A DNA stretch of 64,000 bases, taken from NCBI GenBank assembly GCA_040954595.2, contig CM082584.2:7068001-7132000 (forward strand), in the 5' to 3' direction. The stretch comes from Balanoglossus misakiensis (taxonomy: Eukaryota > Hemichordata). Shown piece after piece: positions 40,501 through 53,700 of this stretch; the first letter of the stretch is position 1; each line of letters opens with the position of its first letter. Below the pieces are notes generated by a model. It made no database searches and had not been told where the DNA came from. It saw only the letters and a list, made by a program, of their open reading frames with translations. The translations under genes and the position numbers were made by a program.

Positions 40501-43500
40501 TAAGTGAAATTTCGCCTGTCCCACTTGTGCTGGTCCACTGCTATCTATAGTACGAAAAAGCGAAAAGAAAACTTTCAGCCACAGATCAGATATTAAATAA
40601 TCTTTGTTCTCATCCATCCAGTATTGCGAGTGGTTCATCGCCGCATCCTCACCGGGTAGCACCTTGGTGGTGTATCTCCGAGAGCTGAGAACCGAAACGT
40701 TTTTCGACTGGCTGGACATTGGTGAAGGCAGCGACAACACAGACTTGGACACCAGGGAGCACCACATCTCTGGCTTCTTCAGGCCGTTCAGGATGTGGCA
40801 GTCAGAGACCGATAAATTGTGGATCACTTTCACCTCAGACCAGTCCATCGCTTTCAGGGGATTTGTGTTGGAGATAGAAGAGACTCAAACAGGTAAAGAA
40901 GTAGTTCACTGCAAGTTGTGTCAATAACATGTCAACCAACAATGGCTTTGTAATCCTGTAAGCTGTTCAGATATGCCTGAAGTTGACATTAAATTGACTC
41001 AGATGTTACATTTGTGTATGTATTTCATTCATAATGCACCCATTGTTGCTGTTAAGCTGTCTCAGAACCTCATATCAAAAAAGCAGCCAGTAAGATGGTG
41101 AAATATTTACATAGAGTGAAATAATGTTCTCCTAGTTTATCTCTATGTATACCACACAATTCCATCATCTGTTTTCCCTAATTGTGTACTGTTATGTGGT
41201 CTTTTCATAAGGCATGTCAATAATAATTTACCAATTTTTTTCTACTAACTGTATTTGTTTAATCACATTTAAAGAGGGTTGTTTGGTTTAAATTAGCCGA
41301 CATTGGTATGCATCACTCATTTTAAGCATATCACATCTCTTTATTTCCCAACCACAGAAATTCCGACTGACAAACCAATACCAACTGAAACACCAACCAC
41401 AGAGCCATGTGGTGGCAACATAACCGTCCCAGCTGATGGCTACATCGACTTGACATCGCCAGACTACCCAGACAGATATTCCGACGACTTGTCCTGTGTT
41501 TGGCACATCAGTACCTCCACCAGTCTGCGAATCAACGCCACATTCATTGACCTTGAAACCGAAGAGTACTTTGATTGGGTCGAGCTCGGGAACGGGCATG
41601 ACCACACCGACCTGACCACCAGTGGATTGAGAGTGTCTGGCAGTGAGATTCCAAGCCCGTTCTATTCGACTGGGGACAAAGCGTGGGTGACATTCACCAC
41701 GGATTCAGACACTAACATGAGAGGCTTCCATCTTGTTCTAAGGGAGATTGTACCAGAAGGTAAAGTATATTTCTGCCAATTTCAGACAGCAGGGAAATAT
41801 GCCCATCGACATATTCAGAAATAGATTCTACATGCATGTTATAGTGCTAAAACTATTGCTTCCATAAAATTTAATCAACTCTGTACAATTTCATATGATC
41901 TGGGTGTCTCTACCGCAATTGGAATGAATGTTATGTTCACGTTGTCATTGGTATATACAATAGCTCTCAGCTGCCATATTGAAACGAAAGTACAGTATTT
42001 GAATGTAAGATAATGTGCATGAAAAACATCTTTGTTGATTTTGTCTACATATTTGGTGTATCTTTTCTCTACATTGTTTTCTAGCCTTATTAAAATATAT
42101 CATGTGTATTACCATTGGATATTTTTCTTTCTTTAGATGATCAATGCAGATACAATGAGATAATTGACTCCGAAGACGGGACAACAGTCACATCTCCTGG
42201 GTATCCAGGCCAATACGACAACAACGAATTCTGTTCAGGGACTGTCTCTGTGTCCGAGGAATACACAGGCAAACACATCTACCTGCAGATCAACAGCTTC
42301 GACACCGAAAGGAACTATGATCTCCTACACGTTGGCGCGCTGGGTGATTTAGTGCCAAACTTGCTGTTCCTTTTCTCGGGTTCTGATGTGACGGGGACTT
42401 TTGCGACCAAGGAAGAAGTCTTGCAGCTGGTATGGAGCACAGATGATGATACCACTGAAGATGGGTTTTCTATTACATTCCATGCAGGTTTGTCTCATTT
42501 ATCAACAGTTTATAACTGAGTTGAGATGTGTACTAAATGTATACAAATATACACTCACATTCGAACCTTACATGTTCACTGGTTTGCAACAATGCATACA
42601 TATATCTTTCTCTCTTGAAAGATTGATTATTTAAGAACATTGCCTATATCAGTCATATGTCGATATTATAGTATGGCTTAGAATGTCAGAGAATGTAGAG
42701 AATTGATAGATTTCTTATTTTTGTTTCCATCCATAGTTGATCCGTGTGGATATACCGTAGCTGCACCCACCGGAAACATCTCATCTCCCTTTTTCCCGAA
42801 CAACTACCCACATGCCAGTGATTGCCTCTGGAATATTCAGGTCTCAGCAGGCATGGCAATCCAGCTGACTTTCCATGTGTTTGATCTGGAAGAGAGCTTT
42901 GATTTCTTGCGCATTGGAGGAGGTTCAAGTCAAAACCCACTCATTGTAAGTTCCACATAGCAATTTTGTAGTTCTTACAAAACCCAATTATAAAATGAAT
43001 GTAAGCATTAACTTTTTATAATAAAAGCATGCAAAACACAATGCAAGCAGATTCCATTGTATACATAGCTACATCTTTACCACATACAGAAGTCTCCAAT
43101 GCCCCAAAGATGGAAATTGAATAAGTATGACAGAACACCTAATTTGACCCAATACAATTAAAATATGAAACAAAGAACAGTATTAGAATAATGCTTTGTA
43201 GCAGTCTATTGGCGGAGTTTTGGAATGGTCTTGCATTGACCGAGAAAAGTCAAAATTATTCAGTATTGACTGACAGCAAAACGATTTTCACTTTCATTAT
43301 CATTTCAATGCAAAAATGGGAAATATTGTTTTCATTCTCTCTCAGGAGTTGACTGGTTCTGCACTGCCAAAGGTTGAAATCATCAATGAAGACAGTGCCT
43401 GGCTTCATTTGACTTCTGACCTCTCAGAAGATGGTGCTGGTTTCTATGTTACCTTTGAAGAATATGAAGAAGGTTTGTTTCTAGGTCATCTTTATCAAGT

Positions 43501-44757
43501 CCAAAAAATCTTTGAGACAATATTGAATGTTTGTGACAAAGTTGGAATCTGCGTAATGTTCTACTTGAGCTGACATTATTATTCTTAAGTTTAATATGTT
43601 TGAATTTGTATGTATTAAATTAATTCTATGTTATCTCTCACTGTCTATTGTGATACATTGTGATACTGAGGGTGAGGTTTTTGTGTTCTCTGAAAAATGT
43701 TGCTTAGTGTCACGTTAATAGATTTGATGCCTAAAATTGATGGCAACAAGAAGTTAATTTATGACCGACAGAGCAGCAAACTTGTGTGAATTTTCATTCG
43801 TCATTGATGATTGACGTGTCGATCATTCGATTTCTGTTCACAGAGATCATCACTGGAAAGGAGTGTGGCGGCAACCTCACGGGCAAACTGGGATCACTTC
43901 TGATGGTCCAGTCTCCGAACCACCCCTCCAACTACTTCGACAGCGACTACTGCCTGTGGAACATCACAGCATCGGACCCGGACAACAGACTCTTTGTGTT
44001 CTTCAGATTCTTCCACACAGAGCTGGGGCACGACTGGCTGGACATCGGCAACGGTCTCGACGAGACTGATCTGTCGACCAGGTTCAGACGCCATTCGGGT
44101 GACAACCGACCCACAGAATTTGTGTCGGAGACGAGTGAATTGTGGATGACATTTATCACAGACTTCTCCATCAACTACAGAGGTTTCCTGATCTTCATTG
44201 AGGAGAGAAATGACAGTGAGTAAACGGTTTACACTAATGTTTAACTTTGTAAGTTGTCTTTTTTATGTATGATTACTGAAAATTTAATGGGAATGCACTC
44301 AGTGAGAAATGTTTATAGGTTCATTGTATTTAGCAGTGGAATGTGGTTCTCGTATGTACATCTTACCTTCTGAGTATAATTTGTTGAATGTTGTTTTTCA
44401 TCAAATTTGCAGTGAACTTATAATCTTCTAACCTACAGTAATATTTTTTAATCAAAGTTTATTTTATCCACATTTTCAGCGGACACAACAACACCTCGGC
44501 CACCAGTGATGACCACATCTGCTCCTCCACAACCAACGTCCCCGGCAACCACACCGACGCCATCTTGTGGCCAACATTACGTTGTGCCGTCTGTTGGAAG
44601 TATCACAGTCACATCTCCAGGCTATCCTGATGATTACGAAAATGACCTGTTGTGCGAATGGACCGTTGAAACGGAGGGAGGCAGGCGTGTTAGGGTAGAT
44701 GTTGTGGACTTCAAAACTGAAAAGAGGTAATTCTGAATAGTTCAGTTCCACTGCTGC

Positions 44758-44794
<37 letters not shown>

Positions 44795-47700
44795 CCAGTG
44801 TGAAAGTAATCTGCATATTCAGTGATATAGTCCTTACTTCAGTTCCTTTGTGAGCATCACCCCATTTGACCTGTTGTGGTTGACAAGTTTATATACATGT
44901 ACAAAGCATAGCATAGTTTAATTAGAAAAAATGTCCTGTCAGACCAAACCAAGAAATAACTATATTTCTGTTATAGTGTAAACAGTTTCAGAATGTGGTT
45001 GTGTTGATGATTAAATAAAAAATGAATGCACTCTGACGAAATGATCCTGTTGTAGATACACAGAGTGAAAGTGGATTTTGAAGGATACAAGATGGACACT
45101 GTGTCAATACTATTCACTTTGAATGGCTGCAAGCTTTTTTACTAATAGCCCATGTTACCACTTGTTTCAGATATGACTACCTTGATTTTGGTGACGGTAT
45201 GGATCTGTATGATGGAGACAGCAAATTCCGACAACTAGATGGAAAGGAAGACCCGCATGTGTTCACAACTGCTACCAATGAGATGTGGATGAGATTCGTG
45301 ACTGACCACAGGAAGACATACCGAGGTTTCACCATTGAACTCAGTGAAGAAAATGGTATGAAAATGAAAATATTTTGATGAAAATTATATGTTTTTAAGA
45401 GGAGTTCTGGACAGCTGATCCCAGAGTACTGCCCAGTTGTTGATCTGTAGTGGGCTGTGTTGTGCTGTGCTGTGCTGTGCTGTGCTGTACTGTACTGTAC
45501 TGTACTGTACTGTACTGTACTGTACTGTACTGTACTGTACTGTACTGTACTGTACTGTACTGTACTGTACTGTACTGTACTGTACTGTACTGTGTTGATC
45601 TGTACTGTACTGTTCACTTATAAATTGTCTTTCACTTTCAACAGATTGCATTGACAGTAGGACCATATCAACCGGAGGCATGGAAACTGTGACTTCACCA
45701 AACTATGACGACGACTACAACAGCGATGAATTCTGTGAGTGGATGGTAGATGCTGATGCAGACAAGAACATCCGTGTCTTCATCAGGGATTTCAGAACGG
45801 GTATGTGTCTGAAATAGAGTACATTGCCAGGGATTAAAAATAAATGATACCAACCCTTGAATACCAATCATGATAAACTTTTCAAAATTATATGGACCTT
45901 AGACAATAAAAAGAGACAGAATGTATCCAATTCACTGGAAATGTTAGGTGTATAAGAACTGGACAAAATATATTCATATGTCTAGTTATATAGTGAGAAT
46001 TTAGGTTTTGACTGGGCATAAGCACCCTCTTCAGTTAATTGACTGCACACCAGACTACAGGTATTGTGAAGTTGGTGTGAAAAAAAACATTGTTTTTCTG
46101 GTTTCTGCATCATGGTTAAGAGTCATTATTGTGGACTTCTGATTTGCTTAAATCCATTTCTCATTTGCAATCTGTGTCTCTTCCACACCAGAAAACAACT
46201 ACGACTGGCTGGACATTGGATCCGGTAACAATTCCATGGACGGACTGACAAGACTGGTGCATGAATCGGGAAACCCCGGAAACAAGGAATATGAATTCTT
46301 TACACAAAGCAGCCAGGTCTGGATGACCTTTGACACAGATGGCAGCAAGACTTACAGAGGTTTTGAAGTAGAGTTATATGACGGTGAGTGAAGTCTTTCA
46401 TGGTGATATATATAATAGTCAACTCTGATATAAATGTAATGGTTTTGGTGATGTCTGTGAATTTGTATGTGAGTTCATGTGTCTGTACCAACAACTAAAC
46501 AGTTTTGGTGGGCTTCAAAAAGTTTCCACTCACTTGCAAAGAGAATGTATTAACTTTTGTTGATAGCGTATTAAAGCTGCTACCTTGAGTGCATTACGCT
46601 TAAAGGGGAAATTCAATCTGGCTGATTTTTACACACGTGCTGGCTTTGGGTTTGACGCATTCTAGGGCTTCATCAGCCTACTGTCTTTTGAATCATGAGG
46701 GAAAAAAAACATTTCTAATGGGTTTTAACAACTCAGTCTCACATTCTATATCTGAAGTTTTATACGTTTTGACTTTAAATGTTCAAATTCCGTTTTCTCA
46801 TCAGATGGATGTGTTCATGAAGAGCTGACAAACATGACAGGAACAATAACCTCAGCCAACTACCCTGAAGACTACCCACACAACTGCGACTGTATCTGGC
46901 AAATTACAATGGATGAGGGCCAGCTGGTAGAGATAGTATTCAACCATTTTGATCTGGAGAGGAATTACGACTGGCTGTTGATTGGAGAAGGCACAGATCC
47001 AAATTCAGATGAATATGTAGTAAGTACTTACATGTATGGTTTTACTGTTTACAAAGATCAGCTGCAGAACATATGAATATCTTCTGTTCGTGTAATTTCA
47101 TTGGCTCCTCTGTGCATGTCTATAAGACTTTCAGTTGTCCAATTTTCATTCCAGATCCAGCACCCTTGTACAGTATTTAACCCCCAAAATCAAAATCATA
47201 CATCTCGAATATTGTGTATTAACTAGCTATTGTTTCATAACAGGCATTCACTGGCAATGATCTACCACGGGACTACATAAGTGAAACTCATCAAGTATGG
47301 ATACGATTCCAGACTGACCTGTCAAAGACAAAGAAAGGCTTTGAACTTTCATACCAAGCATTCCAGTGTAAGTATAAAGAAATATATAAGTGATCTTTTT
47401 GGGGTATTTTTATCTGAGAATGATTTGCTCACCCCATAGAACCTTATCTTGCTTGTCTGTAGCAACTTTTAAGTGCTCTGAAAATTGAAAGACCTTACAT
47501 GAAATGTCTCTCAACTAGGCAGTGAAAGATGATTGATAAACAGGATTCAATACATGTTTTTGAATATAAAAACCTACAGGTCCAGATGGTTTTGAGGTTG
47601 GCTACAACTATGGCTGCTACAGATATGTTGAGAACAACACTGACTGGAATGACGCGAGAAAGGATTGCCAGCAGACTCCAAATGCTGATCTTGTCATCGT

Positions 47701-50700
47701 CGAAGACGAAGAGGAGTTGGCATACTTGGTAGATAGAGTAGGGTCTGCGGTACAATGGATAGGTAAGTTTCTAATATGATATCATTGCAAACTGATTGTC
47801 TGGGGGAGGGGCATTCTTTATACACTTCGAATTGGATGGTGGTGATACTACATATACATACACAACAGAAATTTATGAGGTAGATAGTGTTTTAGTTTAT
47901 GCTCTATGATATTTCACTGTGTATGAAATATTTTTATTCGTAGCTGAATAGCAAGTCTTGTAATTAAGAAGCCATGAACTTCTTTGGTGGGATGACCAAA
48001 CATCAATAGAACAAAGAGATCATTCCTATTTCAAACTCAAAGGTGCTGATCCTGCAACGTTTATCATGTTCAATGTATGATGTCTTCCAAAATTCATCCA
48101 TTGTGAACTCAAAATAACTGCACTCAAAAATCGTTCAAGTTATGGTGAGTGCAATGATAACAAATAAACAACTGCACCAACTGTTTTTCTCTCAACGCGA
48201 AGTGTGCTTTAATCTCATATACTTTGTATTTACCAGGTTACTCTGATGTTGCTGAAAAGGGACAATGGTTGTGGGTTGACTGCTCGACGTCGGAAGAATG
48301 GCATGGTGACAACTGGAAAACTGGTGAACCTAGCGATGACGGCCGGTGTGTTGGACTGGATAACGGCGAATGGGATGCCCTTCTATGCACAGAGCTGAAC
48401 CCATATGTGTGCGAAGTTACAAGGAAACGTGAGTAACAGTAAATTTCTTAAGATGAAAATGTGACCTGTGTATTTATCTGAAATATGTGTGCTATTGATC
48501 GTGGAAACTTAGAGCATGTTAAGTGCCTGGATCTTGAGTTGTACTATCTAAAAATCATTCAAGTTTTGGTAATACTAACATCTGTTATGCGTGTATTTTT
48601 TTCACAGCTTTCAATGACTCTGACACGAACGTACAGGCAGTGTACGGAGCAGCACTCTCCCCGTACAGCATTTCCGTTTCGTGGGTGATCCCAGAGTATT
48701 ACTGCGACGCTGTTGGCTACAAAGTCAAGTACCACCGACGAGACTTCGCTGGTGGAGTCAGGGTCATCAACATTGAAGGCGGGACGGTGGATTACACAGA
48801 GATTGACGGCCTGGAACCGGCAACTTTGTACTACATCTATGTTGCTGCTGTCACTTTCGAGGGACAGATGCCGTACATCCCAGGAGATCCTGTCACAACC
48901 TATGAAGGTACATTGTATATTTAATATGGAGTCATAGAAACTTGCCATTTAATTAACTTATTGTATTAAAGTTATGTGTTTATGTATTGGTTGAACAATT
49001 TGAGGTTGTAAAATAATGAATTACCCAAAGAATAGTCGGTGGTCGAACTTATGGAGTCATTATGTATATACAAATGTGTAGCTGGACATGATTACAGATA
49101 TAGGGGTTTGATTGCAAGACTATTGGCCAGGTGATTCTGCATATAATTATGCTTATATTTTGTTACATTCCTTAATACTTCGTTGTCTTATACACTAACA
49201 ATGCCTGTTTGTAAGCCTTGTGTATGATACATGACATTGAATACAGAGAAAACTCGAAAAGTTTAAATAAATGTGCCACCTGATGTTATTTCATTTCAGT
49301 CGTGAAACCACCAGAGCCACCAGTTGAACCAGGAAAACCATGTGGAGGCAACTACACTGCCAAGAATGGTACAGTGCTTCGTATCACTTCACCAAATTAC
49401 CCTGACAACTATGATGATCTTGAGGTAAGAAGATGAGGAGGGGAACACGTTCTTTAGCGAAATTGAAATACAAATTACAATGTACTACAGATAATTTTGA
49501 ACAGCAGATTATAAATTTCCCAATTGTGCACTATCTAGACAGCTATTTTTTTCATTGTGATTCATTTTGTAGTAGCTCATAATGATATTTATCTTCATTT
49601 TGAACCAATCTTGGAAATATTTTGTGTACATTCCTTCCAGTACTGTGTGTGGACTGTCGATTTGACGTCCCCGGGAAGCAGCTTCCTTGTACACCTGCGC
49701 GATCTCAGCACGGAGCGATGGTTCGATTGGCTGGACATCGGCGAAGGTGATGACATCGGCAACGAGGCAACCAGAGTGCACCATCTGTCTGGTCGAGTTC
49801 GTCCGTGGTTGTACTGGTCTTCGGAATCTGAGAAACTGTGGATAACCTTCTACACTGACAGTAGTGTCAGATACAGGGGATTTGTTTTGGAAATCGAAGA
49901 AATTTTAGCAGGTATGAAGAAATCAGCTGTTAAATTTTGGAAAGGGTTGGTTTAGAAATTGCTATGCACAGCAAAAATCATCTGGTTGATTGCTTTTAGT
50001 TGACTGCAAATGTTGGATATTTCTTAGCTACAGAGCTAAGTGGAGTATTGCACTTGTAATGTGTATGAACACTGTTTGTACCTTTTCATTGGAGGTTATA
50101 TGTATTTTTTTGTTGTCTTTTTGGTTGCATTTTCCTCTTTTTTTTTCTTTGTATTTATTGTAAAGCGGATAGGATAATGGTTTTCGTTGACACTTCGCTA
50201 TATATATAACTAATTCTAAATGTGTGTATCCATGTGTGATTTTTGGACACACATGCAAGAAATGAGAATAGAGTGTATGTAACTAAGGATCCTGTTTCTC
50301 TTCCTTCAGAAGAGTCTCCCACTCAGAAGGTGCCAGAAGAGCCAATACCCGAAGACCCCGTAACCAACTGCGGCGAGAACATCACAATCACAACCGGTGG
50401 CCAAGTCTACATCACGTCGCCGAATTACCCCGACGACTACACCAACAACCTGTATTGCGTGTGGCTGGTGGAGACTGAAAGCCAACTCAGGGTGAATGTG
50501 GAATTTCTGGACTTCGCGACCGAGCCTTACATCGACTGGCTTGAGGTTGGAAACGGGTACGATGAAAGCGATCTGACGACCAGCGCTTTGAGAGTGTCTG
50601 GCAGTAACGTCCCGGATAACCACGAATCCACCGGCTACAAGATATGGATCACGTTCACCTCTGACTCCTCAATTGTCTTCAGTGGATTCCGTCTTCTGCT

Positions 50701-53700
50701 GACGGAAATCCAGGAACGTAAGTGAACCTCTTCACATCCAGGAATGTTATACATTGTATGAATGATATGCACATCCTCAGCGCTGAGTTAAACCTTCAAC
50801 AGTTGTACAATTAACTCATTGATCATTTCACTTTACTAGGATATTGCAAAATGTAATGGGCAGTGTAGAACACAAAGTGCAAGTATAGCAACCACACTCA
50901 TAATAGGATAAAAACAAGTCACAACATTTACTATTTGCATTTTATGAACGACTTGCTGTACAAGCACATTATAGCCAGAAACAAAATGAGAGCATGATAG
51001 AAAAATAGAAATACAAGTATGTGTTGAAGTTTTCCAGATATACATAATGTATTTACATTTTCTCATTTGTTTTTAGCTGATGTATGCGGTGAGGATCACG
51101 AATTGGAAGCAGTCATTGGTTCGTCAGCTACCATCATGTCACCCAACTACCCAGCCCACTACAACAACAATGACCTCTGCAGATGGTCTGTCAGGATCGC
51201 CCCGTCATTGAGGAGTTCAACCAGTGGTTACTACCTTTACATCGTCATTGACAGCTTCGATACAGAGGCCAACTACGATTGGCTGGAGATTGGCTCTGGC
51301 AGCAGCGCCAGTGATGGCACCTTGCTGTTCCGATTCACGGGCTCCGATGTGTCTGGCGTCTACGCGACCGACACCGATCTGCTGTGGGTACTGTGGACAA
51401 GTGATGACACCAACACAAGAGCGGGTTTCAACATTACTTTCTATTCAGGTAATACTTCATCACTGATTCCTCTGTGCTGTTTAATTGTGCATTACTGGCC
51501 TTTAGATTGAAAGAATTTTTGAACTAAAAGAATTACCTACGGTAAGGATGTGTTATTGGGTTTGGTTTCTGTAACTTTTTGTGTTCAACGGTCACAATAT
51601 TTTACAAGGTTTGTATGCTCCAGAAAATTTCAACCAGAAAGTTCTTGATATTTGATGTGATACAACTATCATGACTTGTCAACTTCTCAGTGAAACATAA
51701 AGCACTATAGAATCACACCTGGTAAATGGCACATTTGACCATAAAATGGAAAAGGACTGAAAAATGTTTTGGAACAAGTCATGGAATTTTGAAAGATTCT
51801 GTGCATACATATATGGACCCTGATTTTAGTGAAAAGATTAAATTTTTCCTGGAAAGTCCTAGATAATTCAGTGGAATTTAAACAACTGTGAGAGTGATTC
51901 ATTAATAACTTAAACACTCACACTTACCATATTATTAGATGCACCCCGATTTCACGGACATTGTAGCAATAAAAAACTTGCAACATTGGTAAAAAAACTG
52001 CGTTTACAAATATGACTTTAACGGTAATTCTTTGACACACAGGAGTACCATGTGGTGGCAGCCTGACCGGACCAAGTGGCAATATTTCATCCCCATTCTA
52101 TCCCAGTGACTATCCTCACGGTGCCAATTGTATATGGGACATTACTGTGGATGACCTGAAACTGATCAAGTTCACGTTCCACGTCTTTGACTTGGAGGAT
52201 GGCTATGACTATCTGTACATTGGTGATAGTAATTCAGAGGATGATGCAGCCCTTGTGGTGAGTAAAAGCAATTTTGTTGATCTGGACCTGTGCTTTGTGA
52301 AACTGTCATGCTTTACCTGATTTTCTCTCTCCATATACCAGTATTCTTGTACATTAGTGTGACTTAATTGCTACTACGGAGCAGTAATTTGTACCTCAAA
52401 TAATTTTTCTTTCTGGAACTAACCAACAGGAGCTGACAGGTAATGAGCTACCAAAAGAACAGATTATTGATACCAATCGTGCCTGGGTACAATTTACTAC
52501 CGATTTGACACTGAGTAACCAAGGCTTCTACTTGACTTATGAAGAGTATGATGATGGTAAGAGCAACATCTTTGAATATTTCAAAAGTGCTAGTTACTAT
52601 ACTCAGCTATGAAAAACTATGAATGGTAAATGATGAAAGAGACAACATGGTACAAATTCTTGTATACTATATGCATGCCTCAGTTTAAGACTCAATATAA
52701 GGCTATCTTACATCTGTTGAAGTAAGATATTTAAAGTATATTGAGTGGTTCTGAAAAGGATGCTGTTATCCTTGGTAACTCTTAGGACTACAAAACACCA
52801 TTATTAGTATTCCCCTTTTCCATGTTCCTTAACGTGTGTACTTTTATACTCTCTCTCATATTGTAGAGTTGTTGATCGCCAAGCCATGTGGAGGTGATTT
52901 CTACACCAAACCCGATTCCAGACTGGTCATCCAGTCGCCCAACTACCCGTCAGACTACAACGACAACGAACGCTGCGTGTGGAACGTCACGGCATCCTCA
53001 CCGGAAACTCAACTGTGGGTGCGCTTCAGGGACTTTGTCACGGAGCCAGGCTATGACTGGGTGGACGTAGGCAACGGGCTGGATGAGACCGATCTGACGA
53101 CGCGCGAGAGACACCACTCTGGTTTCCTGAGACCGATATCGTGGCTGTCGTCTGGAAGCGAGATGTGGATCACTTTCGACACAGATGACTCGATCACATT
53201 CAGTGGTTTCTATATTTATATTGAAGAAAGAAATGACAGTAAGTTGGTTCCTTAAATTGGTAATACACGTTTAAATATAGAGCTTAGTATATACATATAA
53301 GATACTCGTACTTGTACATTGTACATAATGCATAATGCACTAGTATGTACTGTATGTACGTATGTATCTACGTACGTACATAGTTACATGCATACATTAA
53401 CATCACCCAGACATTGTCATTTTGCACTTAAAGTAAAGTGTAAGTATTGTTTATGAAACTCTTTGATAATTGTAACGCACATGTGGTATTTGTTCATATT
53501 CTACCACTCACTAAATGCATGGTATTGCTTTCAACAGCTGATCCAACTACACCCAGACCACCATTAGAAACAACCCCTGAACCTCCATTACTCACAACTA
53601 CGGCTGTCTCCATAACATCACCAGTCCCCACTCCATATTGCGGAGAACACATCGATGTACCATCTGATGGTATCATAGAAGTGACGTCACCAAACTATGA

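Larger units (their letters stand above)
39357..47367 (+). other. Supermodule S6 (hybrid: CTLD-FN3 recent, CUBs old)
   Basis: Fifteen exons, 3,669 coding nt, 8,223 bp to the next unit. The CTLD and FN3 are nearly identical to S5, but from the intron after FN3 (40189 on) the unit is diverged. This is the right edge of the recent duplication block. Confidence 0.92.

Noticed and set aside
45177-45681. Frames of repeated YSTVQ or VLYCT
   Set aside because: They arise from the CTGTA pentanucleotide array in an intron.
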